From: Betaproteobacteria bacterium
Lineage (GTDB): Bacteria > Pseudomonadota > Gammaproteobacteria > Burkholderiales > Burkholderiaceae
Direction: 5' to 3'
DNA length: 26,226 nt
Assembly (NCBI GenBank): GCA_018969885.1
Contig: JAGWXN010000017.1
Location: 1 to 26,226, forward strand
The first letter of the stretch is position 1, and every line of letters starts with the position of its first letter. The position numbers and the translations under genes are program-made. This document shows, in pieces, positions 8,160 to 15,465 of the stretch. The notes below the pieces were generated by a model. It had not been told where the DNA came from. It worked only from the letters and a program-made list of their open reading frames with translations, and searched no databases.

Positions 8160-9302
8160 TCAGGCAATTCTGCCGGTGCGCGCGAGCGAGACTGCGGCCG
8201 CCACGATCACCAGAAAACAGCCCGCGAGTGCGAACACTGCCGTCACTTCGGTGAGCTGACGGCGTTCGAGGGTCAGCCGGGAACTGAGCTCTTTGTAGAT
8301 TCGACGCAAGTCGAGCGCATCGTTCGCACGAAAGTAGTCGCCCAGCGTAATGTCGGCGATTTTCTTGAGTGCTTCTTCATCGAGCCGCACCCGCATCGAC
8401 ATACCCTGCGCATTGAGCGTAATTCCTTCCGGCGTGCCTACCCCCACGGTGAAGATTCGAACGCCGTGCTGCGCGGCGAGTTCAGCCATCTTGAGCGTGT
8501 CGGGCCCGGTGTTGCCCTGGCCGTCGGTGAGCAGGATGATGGCTGCGCTGCGGTTGGAGCCCGGCTCTGCTGGCGGGCTGGCTTTGGGTGGTTCCTGGGT
8601 GCCTGAGCGGGCTCCCGGCGTCGTGGCGCCAGGAGCGCCGGTGCCATCGCGTCCGGGCGCGCCCCGCAGTGGCGTGCCGCTTGGGCCTGGGCGAGGCGCT
8701 TCTCCCGAGGCTTCGTTGAGGATTTTCTGTACGTCGATGCCTGCGCCCGGCAGCAACTCGGCGAGGCTTACCAGGATGCCGCTCCCGATCGCCGAGCCGC
8801 GCTGAAGCTGCAGTGAATCGATTGCCTGATAGAGATCGTCCCGCTCAGTGGTGGGCGGCTGCGTGACCGCGGCCGTACCCGAGATGGTGACGACACCGAC
8901 CCGAAGCCTCGACGGCATGCCATCAATGAAACTGCGTGCGGCGGCCTGAGCGGCTTCGATACGACTGGGTTTGACGTCGGCGGCCCGCATGCTGCCCGAC
9001 GTATCGATGGCCAGGATGACTGTCTCGACTGCCGTGGGCATGAGCAGCATGGCCCGCGGACGAGCGACAGCAATGAGCAGCAAGGCGAGTCCGATGAGTG
9101 CGACCAAGCCCGGACCATAGCGACCAAGGAAACCCCACACGCCCGAGTGCGTGAGCGCTTGCGGGACCATGCCAGGGTAGCGGGAATGGGCGCGTGAACG
9201 CGTAAAACGGAGGAGCAGCATGGCGAGGGCTGCCAACGGCACGATCGCGAGCAGCCAGAGCAGTATCGGCCAGAGAAAGCTGAGCGTGCGCAGATCGATC
9301 AT
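8160..9302 (-). CDS. VWA-domain membrane protein (BatA-like)
   Basis: A 380-residue inner-membrane protein with a von Willebrand factor A domain facing the periplasm. It starts with an aerotolerance-type N-terminus (FLWPILLWLLAIVPLAAL), has a second hydrophobic segment at about 65-81, the VWA domain from about 93 to 320, and a C-terminal helix at about 353-375. The MIDAS metal site is intact: D100-T-S102-G-S104 and D260 in ILLTDGQGN. A Gly/Pro/Ala-rich insert of about 50 residues (199-250) interrupts the domain just before that strand. It is the last gene of the protease-MoxR-DUF58-VWA operon, eight bases after DUF58. A paralogue lies in inverted orientation at 12500-13591. VWA proteins of this type act with MoxR ATPases in envelope maturation or stress; the partner here is unknown. 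Confidence 0.88.
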   Translation of the reverse strand: MIDLRTLSFLWPILLWLLAIVPLAALAMLLLRFTRSRAHSRYPGMVPQALTHSGVWGFLGRYGPGLVALIGLALLLIAVARPRAMLLMPTAVETVILAIDTSGSMRAADVKPSRIEAAQAAARSFIDGMPSRLRVGVVTISGTAAVTQPPTTERDDLYQAIDSLQLQRGSAIGSGILVSLAELLPGAGIDVQKILNEASGEAPRPGPSGTPLRGAPGRDGTGAPGATTPGARSGTQEPPKASPPAEPGSNRSAAIILLTDGQGNTGPDTLKMAELAAQHGVRIFTVGVGTPEGITLNAQGMSMRVRLDEEALKKIADITLGDYFRANDALDLRRIYKELSSRLTLERRQLTEVTAVFALAGCFLVIVAAAVSLARTGRIA

Positions 9303-9310
9303 GGTGCGCG

Positions 9311-10351
9311 TTACCGTGAGGCCGAACGCGCTGCGGCGGCTGCACCGAACGCGCCGGCTGAAAGCTGTGAGCGGCGCTTTCGCAGCTGCAGAAAGCGGAG
9401 CAGTGATTCATCCAACGGCTCATCGGTGGCGAGTTCCAGGCAGTCCACGCCGCTGCGGGCCAGTGCCTCGCGGAGCTGTGCCTCACGTTCGCTCGCAACC
9501 TTGGCGAAGCGCTCGCGAAAACGGCGGTCGCCACTGTCCACCCACAGCAACTCGCCGGTTTCGGCGTCGCGCAGCGCGATCATCCCGAGGTCGGGCAACT
9601 CGACTTCAAGCGGATCGAAAAGCCGCACTGCCACCACATCGTGGCGCCGGGCGAGTTGCGACAGCGCCTGATCCCAGCCGGGCAGGCTGATGAAGTCTGA
9701 GACGACAAACACCACCGACCGCCGCTTGATCACCGCCAGCGCGTCGGATAGCACTGCACCGAGTTCGGTGGCATCGTGCGGCGTGCCACCGGTTTGTGCG
9801 GCTTCAATGCTGCGCATGAGGTGGAGCACATGCCGACGCCCCGACCGAGCCTGTACGAAAGCGTTGTCTTGATGACTGCCCGCATGGATCAGCGCGCCGA
9901 TCCGGTTGCCGCGCCGGGTAAGTAATCTAGCCACCACAGCGCTGAATTCGAGCGCCAGCGTGCGTTTGGAAACCTGCCCGGATCCGAAGTCAACCGAGCC
10001 AGAGAGATCAAGCAGCAGCCACGCCGCCACCTCGCGGTCTTCCTGATGCTCGCGGACATGCGGAACCTGAAGCCGCGCCGTGACGTTCCAGTCGATATGG
10101 CGCACATCGTCGTGCGGCATGTATTCGCGCAGATCGGCCAGATCGAAGCCGGTGCCTCTGAAGAGCGTGCGGTAATCGCCCTGGAGAATGCCGTCTAGTC
10201 GGCGCACAACCGTCCACTCGAGCTTTTTCAGCAGCCGCTCGGGATCGGTTCTTACGGTTTGCAGAGCCGGGCCGCCCGAAGCGATCGCTGCGCCGGGCGC
10301 GGTCGCTTCAGGGCCCCGGTCTGTAACTCGCTTGCGAAACCAGCCAAACAT
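9311..10351 (-). CDS. DUF58 domain protein
   Basis: A 346-residue soluble protein. The family hallmark is present: GTGFDLADLREYMPHDD, continuing VRHIDWN, at about residues 66-89. A VWA-like fold follows with DLSGS at 115-119 and VVFVVSDF further on. DUF58 proteins are routinely encoded between a MoxR ATPase and BatA-type VWA proteins, as here, and are thought to work with them; the biochemical role is not established. The C-terminus is Ala-rich and probably flexible. It lies 28 bp after moxR, with a GAGGA-like ribosome binding site, and eight bases before the VWA gene. Confidence 0.9.
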   Translation of the reverse strand: MFGWFRKRVTDRGPEATAPGAAIASGGPALQTVRTDPERLLKKLEWTVVRRLDGILQGDYRTLFRGTGFDLADLREYMPHDDVRHIDWNVTARLQVPHVREHQEDREVAAWLLLDLSGSVDFGSGQVSKRTLALEFSAVVARLLTRRGNRIGALIHAGSHQDNAFVQARSGRRHVLHLMRSIEAAQTGGTPHDATELGAVLSDALAVIKRRSVVFVVSDFISLPGWDQALSQLARRHDVVAVRLFDPLEVELPDLGMIALRDAETGELLWVDSGDRRFRERFAKVASEREAQLREALARSGVDCLELATDEPLDESLLRFLQLRKRRSQLSAGAFGAAAAARSASR

Positions 10352-10379
10352 GGGAGGGTGCGTTCCTCAGCCGGCCCAA

Positions 10380-11429
10380 TCAGGCCGACTCTCCCAGCCT
10401 GACATGGGTAGATAGCGGCGTGTCGGGCGCAGGAATGGCGCGCAGCAGCTTACCGATCAGTTGATCGGGGGAGAGATTTTCGGAGAGCGCCTCATAGCTC
10501 AGCACCAGACGGTGGCGAAGCACATCGGCCACCAGGTCGATCACATCGGCAGGCAGGACGTAGCTGCGTCCCCTCAGGAGGGCGAGGGCGCGGGCGCCTT
10601 CTATCATGCTGATCGTGGCGCGCGGGCTGGCCCCGAAGCCGATGTAGCGCGCGAGTTCCGGCAGACCGCAGGCGGCAGGGTTCCGGGTGGCGGCAACGAT
10701 TTTCACCGCGAACTGCACCAACGCCGGATCGACGTAGACGCGCCGGCATTCGGCCTGTAGCGCGGCCAATTCCTCGGTGGTGGCCACGGGCGAAACATCG
10801 ATCGCCGGACCGGTGACGCGCTCGACGATGACGAACTCTTCCTCCTCAGTGGGATAGCCCACCAGCACCTTCATCATGAAGCGGTCGACCTGAGCCTCGG
10901 GCAGCGGGTAGGTGCCTTCGGTTTCGATCGGATTCTGCGTGGCCATCACGAGGAAGGGATTGGGCAACCGATGGGTTTCGCCAGCGATGGTGACTTGGCG
11001 TTCCTGCATCACCTCGAGAAGCGCGCTTTGCACCTTGGCTGGTGCGCGGTTGATCTCGTCAGCGAGCAGGAGATTGGTGAAGACGGGCCCCAGTGCCGTG
11101 GAGAACTCGCTGGTTTTCTGATTGAAGACGCGGGTTCCGACCAGATCCGCCGGCAGCAGATCGGGCGTGAACTGGATACGCTTGAAGGTGCCGCGCAGGG
11201 TGCGCGCGAGCGTATTCACGGTGAGCGTCTTAGCGAGCCCCGGCACACCTTCGACCAGCAGATGGCCTCGGGCTAGCATGGCCACCAGCACGCGCTCCAG
11301 GAAAGCATCCTGTCCCACGACAACGCGTTTGACCTCGTAGAGCACCTGCTCCATTCGGGCGGCGACTTCATTTCGCAGTGGGGCGGTGCCCGGCCGGTTC
11401 CAGGCGGGGTTCGATTCCTGGGCTTGCAT
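10380..11429 (-). CDS. MoxR-family AAA+ ATPase
   Basis: A 349-residue AAA+ ATPase of the MoxR family, chaperone-like proteins that act on VWA-domain partners. Walker A is GVPGLAKT at residues 61-68; Walker B is LLADEINRAP; the pore/insert region QERQVTIAGETHRLPNPF, sensor 1 (VMATQNP) and the arginine-finger region (EAQVDRFMMKV) are all present. The C-terminal lid ends LRHRLVLSYEAL. An AGGA Shine-Dalgarno precedes the ATG. It sits 20 bp after the S1C protease gene and upstream of DUF58 and VWA genes, all on the same strand, which fits a MoxR-VWA operon with a protease added at the front. Confidence 0.93.
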   Translation of the reverse strand: MQAQESNPAWNRPGTAPLRNEVAARMEQVLYEVKRVVVGQDAFLERVLVAMLARGHLLVEGVPGLAKTLTVNTLARTLRGTFKRIQFTPDLLPADLVGTRVFNQKTSEFSTALGPVFTNLLLADEINRAPAKVQSALLEVMQERQVTIAGETHRLPNPFLVMATQNPIETEGTYPLPEAQVDRFMMKVLVGYPTEEEEFVIVERVTGPAIDVSPVATTEELAALQAECRRVYVDPALVQFAVKIVAATRNPAACGLPELARYIGFGASPRATISMIEGARALALLRGRSYVLPADVIDLVADVLRHRLVLSYEALSENLSPDQLIGKLLRAIPAPDTPLSTHVRLGESA

Positions 11430-11449
11430 GGGACAGACTTCCTGTAGGT

Positions 11450-12448
11450 TCAGAACGGGGGAATGCCGATCGCGGTGCCGGCACTTTCGATGGTGACAGC
11501 AAAGCCGATGCCGACGAATGTTCGCGCTGAGGTGGGGTTGAGAATGGCAGTGACGATGCCCACCACCTCGCCCGACAGCGTGACGAGCGGGCCGCCCGAA
11601 TTACCAGGGTTGGCGGCTGCGTCGAACTGGATGAGGCCTTTCAACGGCCGCTCGCCCTCTTCGGATTTGAACTCGCGATTAAGGCCTGAGACCACACCGG
11701 CGCTGACTGATGGACCAATACCGAACGGAAAGCCAACGGCCACCACCTCGTCGCCTGGCGCCAGGCGGTTGCTCGCGCCTAGCGTGGCGGGCGGCAGGTC
11801 ATCGGGAATTTCCTTGGGCTTGAGCACCGCGAGATCGTTATCAGGCTGGGCGCCCGCGAGCGTGGCTGTGGTTTCACTGCCGTCAAAAAATGTGACACGA
11901 AGTTCTTCGGCGCCAGCCACCACATGCAGATTGGTGAGGAGCGTGCCGTCTTCCATGATGACCACGCCCGTGCCCGTTCCCCGCTCTTTGAGGCCCGCCT
12001 CGGGCTCACTGGGATCCACCGCATAGCCTCGAATTCGAACCACCGACTGCCGGACGGCCTCGGCTGCGCGCGCGGCGCGTGATGGCAGGTCGCGGGTTTC
12101 GAGTGTATGGAGCACCGCTGCGTCGATATCCTCCTGGGTCAGCATGACCTGGGGTGGGGCGAGCACATCGCGGATCAGAACGATTGCCAGGGCGAGCACG
12201 ATACCGGCAAGAAATGCCGAGACCTGTCCATAGCGGGCAAGGCGCGACCGGAGTCGCGCTCGTAACCCCTGCACGCGCGGGGCTTCCAGGGCGCTGCTGG
12301 CGTTGAGGCGTTCGCCGGGCTGCGTCGGGCCGTTGGGTAAGGCCGCACGACTGGCGTCCCGCGCGGCTGGGTGCCTGGGCGCGCCGCTTTCCGGAGAGCG
12401 GTCTTCTCTGGGACGTGACCGGCTGCTGTAGAGCAAACCGCGGCGCAT
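11450..12448 (-). CDS. Membrane-anchored S1C trypsin-like serine protease, no PDZ domain
   Basis: A 332-residue protein. Residues 1-70 are an Arg/Pro/Ala-rich, probably disordered cytoplasmic tail; one membrane helix lies at about 76-93; the rest is a periplasmic trypsin-like domain. The catalytic triad is complete: H175 in TNLHVVAG, D205 in DNDLAVLK and S284 in GNSGGP. The chain ends about 48 residues after the Ser, so the PDZ domains of DegP/DegS/HtrA are missing. It is the first gene of a run with MoxR, DUF58 and VWA genes (20 bp to moxR). The start at 12448 lacks a strong Shine-Dalgarno and a later start is possible. Its promoter must share 51 bp with the divergent VWA gene. The substrate is unknown. 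Confidence 0.87.
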   Translation of the reverse strand: MRRGLLYSSRSRPREDRSPESGAPRHPAARDASRAALPNGPTQPGERLNASSALEAPRVQGLRARLRSRLARYGQVSAFLAGIVLALAIVLIRDVLAPPQVMLTQEDIDAAVLHTLETRDLPSRAARAAEAVRQSVVRIRGYAVDPSEPEAGLKERGTGTGVVIMEDGTLLTNLHVVAGAEELRVTFFDGSETTATLAGAQPDNDLAVLKPKEIPDDLPPATLGASNRLAPGDEVVAVGFPFGIGPSVSAGVVSGLNREFKSEEGERPLKGLIQFDAAANPGNSGGPLVTLSGEVVGIVTAILNPTSARTFVGIGFAVTIESAGTAIGIPPF

Positions 12449-12499
12449 GGCTGGAGGCTGACCTTGGATGGCTGTCGGTGGTAGAGTGGGACATTAGCA

Positions 12500-13591
12500 T
12501 TGAATCTAAAAGCCGTGCGATTCATCTGGCCCGATTTCCTCTGGGGTCTGCTGGTGCTGCCTCTCCTGGTGGCGCTTTATGTATGGCTCCTTCGCCGTCG
12601 TCGGCGAAACGCTGTGCGCTACGCGAGCCTGACCCTGGTCCGACAGGCGATCAGTCCCGGCCAGCGCTGGCGTCGTCACGTGCCGCCCGCGTTGCTCCTG
12701 GTCAGCATCGCGTCCGGCCTCATCGCGGCTGCGCGCCCCGCGGCCAATGTGGTGCTCCCCGCCGATTACATGACGATCGTGCTGGCGATCGATGTGTCGC
12801 GCAGCATGCTCGCCAACGACGTCGAGCCCAACCGCATCCACGCGGCCCAGGTTGCAGCGCGCGAATTCATTCGCGAACTTCCCGAGGGCATCCGGGTGGG
12901 GATCGTCACCTTCGCCGGGTCGGCCCAGGTGGTGCAGGGGGTCACCGACCGTAAGGAAGACCTGTTGGCGGCCATCGACCGGTTCCAACTGCAGCGGGCC
13001 ACCGCCACCGGTAGTGGTCTGCTGGTGGCGCTTGCCACGCTCATGCCCGAAGCGGGAATCGACCTTGAGTCGTTGCTCTATGGTCAAGGATTCGGTCGGG
13101 ACGGCGGCCGCGCTAAGGGGGCGATCGAAAGCCGAGCCGCACCGCCCCCTCCCAAAGCCGCACCCAAGGCGCCGGCGGCGGCGCTCGCCCCGGGTTCTTA
13201 CACCGGTGGCGCTATCGTGCTGCTGTCTGATGGTCGGCGAACCAACGGTCCCGACCCGGTGGTGGCCGCCCGCAAGGCCGCCGAACTGGGGGTGCGCGTG
13301 TACACCGTCGGATTCGGCACCCCGAATGGCTCCATTCCTGGCTATGAGGGCTGGTCGTTTTATGTGCGATTGGATGAAGAAGCGCTGAAAGCGGTTGCGA
13401 AGGTCACCGAAGCCGAATATTTCTACGCCGGTTCGGCGGTCGATCTGCGCAAGGTCTATCAGCACCTCACCTCGCGGTTTGCACTCGAACGCCGCGATAC
13501 CGAAATCGGCGCGCTGTTCGCTGCTGCGTCTGCGTTGCTGGGGCTCCTTGCGTTCGGCTTGTCGGCGATCTGGTTCCGCCGCTCGGTCTGA
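12500..13591 (+). CDS. VWA-domain membrane protein, inverted paralogue of the operon VWA gene
   Basis: A 363-residue paralogue of the VWA protein at 8160-9302. I use a TTG start at 12500 because it gives MNLKAVRFIWPDFLWG, which lines up with MIDLRTLSFLWPILLW of the paralogue; a purine-rich stretch (GAGTGGGA) lies about ten bases upstream. Hydrophobic segments occur at about 14-31 and 62-78, the VWA domain from about 92 to 320, and a C-terminal helix at about 335-357. The MIDAS is intact: D98-V-S100-R-S102 and D244 in LLSDGRRT. An Ala/Pro/Lys-rich insert (about 210-233) occupies the same place as the insert in the paralogue. BatB-like by context. It is divergent from the protease gene rather than in the operon. 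Confidence 0.87.
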   Translation: MNLKAVRFIWPDFLWGLLVLPLLVALYVWLLRRRRRNAVRYASLTLVRQAISPGQRWRRHVPPALLLVSIASGLIAAARPAANVVLPADYMTIVLAIDVSRSMLANDVEPNRIHAAQVAAREFIRELPEGIRVGIVTFAGSAQVVQGVTDRKEDLLAAIDRFQLQRATATGSGLLVALATLMPEAGIDLESLLYGQGFGRDGGRAKGAIESRAAPPPPKAAPKAPAAALAPGSYTGGAIVLLSDGRRTNGPDPVVAARKAAELGVRVYTVGFGTPNGSIPGYEGWSFYVRLDEEALKAVAKVTEAEYFYAGSAVDLRKVYQHLTSRFALERRDTEIGALFAAASALLGLLAFGLSAIWFRRSV

Positions 13592-13609
13592 AGGGATGCC
13601 CGGTTTCTG

Positions 13610-13635
13610 AAAAGCCGCCCTCGCAAGAGCGAGGG
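13610..13635 (-). terminator. Intrinsic terminator of the crotonase gene
   Basis: On the minus strand, CCCTCGC-TCTT-GCGAGGG forms a perfect 7-bp stem with a 4-base loop (plus-strand 13618-13635). CGGC and four T residues follow (plus-strand A at 13610-13613). It lies just beyond the crotonase stop at 13651. The VWA gene converges on it, but on the plus strand no T-run follows the stem. Confidence 0.6.
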
Positions 13636-13650
13636 GCGCGCCGCCGCCAG

Positions 13651-14469
13651 TCAGACCGGATCCACAAACTGCGCTGTGCGCTTTTCCAGTTGCGCGCGAA
13701 CCGCCTCGCGCTGATTTGGGCGTTCCATGATCGCGATCTGAGCATCGGACTCGCGTTGAAGGCGAGTGGCCTGATCCGCGGAATAGGCCGCCGCCACCAA
13801 TGCCTTCGTCGCGCGAATGGCGTCCGGGTTTCGCGAGGCGATGTCGTGTGCCATGGCAAGTGCCGCGCTCAGCGGGTCTTCGCTCAGTTCGGTGGCAAGC
13901 CCCATCGCGACCGCCTCGGCGCCACTGACCGTGCGGCCGGTGTAGGCAAGATCGCGAATCCGGTCAGCGGACATGAGTTCAGGCAACACAATGAAAGCAC
14001 CCATGTCGGGGACGATGCCCCAGCGGATTTCCAGAAGCCCGAGCTTGGTCTCCGGCGATACGATCCGGATGTCGGCGCCGAGCGCAATCTGCAGACCGCC
14101 CCCCAGGGCGGCGCCGTGAACGGCGGCGATGACGGGTACAGGAACGCTTCGCCAGACCAGTGCTGCGTATTGCGGCACATTGCAGTCTCCGTGCGAGCGG
14201 GGACCCAGCCGCAGTGAGGCCGCGCTATCGGCCTGGCTGGCCATGGCCTGGAAGCGTCCCATGTCGAGCCCGGCGCAGAATGCCTTGCCCACACCCGACA
14301 AAACCACCGCCCGCAGGCCCGGCATGGTGCGCAGCTGATCGCCTGTTGTAATCAGCGCATCGAACATGGCGCTGTCGAGCGCATTGAGCTTGTCGGGCCG
14401 ATTGAGCCGAACGTCGGCTACTCCCTGGTCGATGGTGACCTGAACCCGCGTGTCGTCGGTTGCTGACAT
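13651..14469 (-). CDS. Crotonase-superfamily protein (enoyl-CoA hydratase/isomerase)
   Basis: A 272-residue single-domain crotonase acting on acyl-CoA thioesters. The N-terminal VRLNRPDKLNALD motif, oxyanion-hole segments (KAFCAGLDM and HGAALGGGLQIAL) and a C-terminal helical tail are present. At the active site, LLEIRWGIVPDMG supplies an acidic residue where hydratases have the second Glu, plus an Asp in PDMG as in dienoyl-CoA isomerases. The third acidic position of those isomerases (in GGGxD) is Gln here. So the fold is certain but hydratase versus isomerase is not decided. It lies 31 bp after cnoX on the same strand, probably co-transcribed, and ends at an intrinsic terminator. No other beta-oxidation gene is nearby. 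Confidence 0.87.
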   Translation of the reverse strand: MSATDDTRVQVTIDQGVADVRLNRPDKLNALDSAMFDALITTGDQLRTMPGLRAVVLSGVGKAFCAGLDMGRFQAMASQADSAASLRLGPRSHGDCNVPQYAALVWRSVPVPVIAAVHGAALGGGLQIALGADIRIVSPETKLGLLEIRWGIVPDMGAFIVLPELMSADRIRDLAYTGRTVSGAEAVAMGLATELSEDPLSAALAMAHDIASRNPDAIRATKALVAAAYSADQATRLQRESDAQIAIMERPNQREAVRAQLEKRTAQFVDPV

Positions 14470-14500
14470 ATACGGTCCTTCGGCGTCGCTGGTGGGGCGT

Positions 14501-15352
14501 TTAGTATAGGCCCGCGCTCAGCCGCCTGCGGTAGGTGCCCACGAGCGGTGGATCGCCGCACAATTCGAAGGCCGCCAGCATGACTTTGCGCGCAGCGTCC
14601 TCGCGAAACTTTCGGTCGCGGCCGATGATTTCCAGACACAGATCCATGCAATCCTGCCACCGCCCCTGAAGAAGGAGCGACTGAGCGAGTAGCAGCCGGC
14701 TCTCCAGGCTGTCGGAGGCCGCAAGTTCACGCTGCAACGCACCCTCCTCGCGACTCCCTTCAGGCAGCGCAGCGATCGCCTGCGCGGCCTCCAGAAGTTG
14801 CCCCACGGCTGCGAGCGCAAGATCGCTTCGGGCTGCTGCGCGAAGTGGCTCGAATGCCGTGGTGGCGTCGGTCGTTCGATTCATTGAAATCAGCAACCGG
14901 ACGTAGTCGGCACGGACCTTGTCCTGTGCGGGATTAATCGCCAGCGCGGTGCTGTAGGCCGAGGCCGCGTCCTCCAGGCGCCCCGCCGCCACCGCGTCCT
15001 GCGCTTCGCGTACCTGATCGTCGCCCGGGCGGGGCAGATGCGGCGCAAGAAAGGCGTGAATCTGGCCCTCGGGCTTGGCGCCGACAAAACTGTCTACCGG
15101 TGCGCCATCGCGAAACAACATCACCAGGGGGATGCTGCGTACCCGAAAACGGGCTGAAAGCTGCGGGTTCTCATCGGAGTTGATCTTGACGAGGCGGATC
15201 TGGCCCTCCAGCGCCTTTTCCACCCGTTCGAGCGCGGGGCCCAGCATCCGGCAGGGGCCGCACCACGGCGCCCAGAAGTCCACCAGAACGGGTTGCGTAA
15301 AGGAGGCGCGAATGACTTCGGTTTCGAAGGACTGTTCGTTGACGTCAATCAT
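14501..15352 (-). CDS. cnoX: Thioredoxin-TPR protein CnoX (YbbN)
   Basis: A 283-residue cytoplasmic protein with an N-terminal thioredoxin domain (about 1-108) and a C-terminal TPR-like helical domain (about 112-283), the CnoX/YbbN layout. CnoX is a redox-linked holdase that protects clients and hands them to DnaK or GroEL. Here the redox motif WCGPC is complete (C31 and C34), with the cis-Pro loop in RSIPLVM, so it could be an active oxidoreductase, unlike E. coli YbbN in which the motif is degenerate. The start at 15352 follows a recognisable promoter. It is divergent from a YbbP-like permease, echoing the E. coli ybbN-ybbO-tesA-ybbA-ybbP neighbourhood, and upstream of a crotonase gene. Confidence 0.88.
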   Translation of the reverse strand: MIDVNEQSFETEVIRASFTQPVLVDFWAPWCGPCRMLGPALERVEKALEGQIRLVKINSDENPQLSARFRVRSIPLVMLFRDGAPVDSFVGAKPEGQIHAFLAPHLPRPGDDQVREAQDAVAAGRLEDAASAYSTALAINPAQDKVRADYVRLLISMNRTTDATTAFEPLRAAARSDLALAAVGQLLEAAQAIAALPEGSREEGALQRELAASDSLESRLLLAQSLLLQGRWQDCMDLCLEIIGRDRKFREDAARKVMLAAFELCGDPPLVGTYRRRLSAGLY

Positions 15353-15406
15353 GGGAGTGTTGAAGAAGGCGGGTTGGTGGGCTGAGGCACTGCGTCATCC
15401 TTGCTG

Positions 15407-15434
15407 ATTTTAGGGCGAGCGGAGCAGCCTTCAA
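15407..15434 (-). promoter_or_regulatory. Candidate sigma-70 promoter of cnoX
   Basis: On the minus strand, TTGAAG (plus 15429-15434) and TAAAAT (plus 15407-15412) are separated by 16 bp. They match the -35 consensus at four positions and the -10 at five. They lie 55-82 bp before the cnoX start, in the 113-bp gap between cnoX and the divergent permease gene. Confidence 0.5.
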
Positions 15435-15465
15435 GTGTCCCGGGTATCCTCAGAGGTAACCCATC

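Noticed and set aside
12449..12499. Divergent promoters between the protease and VWA genes
   Set aside because: Promoters must exist in or near this gap, but no -35/-10 pair with acceptable spacing was convincing on either strand, so none is annotated.
12506..13465. Long minus-strand open frame (319 codons) opposite the plus-strand VWA gene
   Set aside because: The opposite strand encodes a complete VWA protein with MIDAS motifs. The antisense frame has no recognisable motif and is typical of GC-rich DNA.
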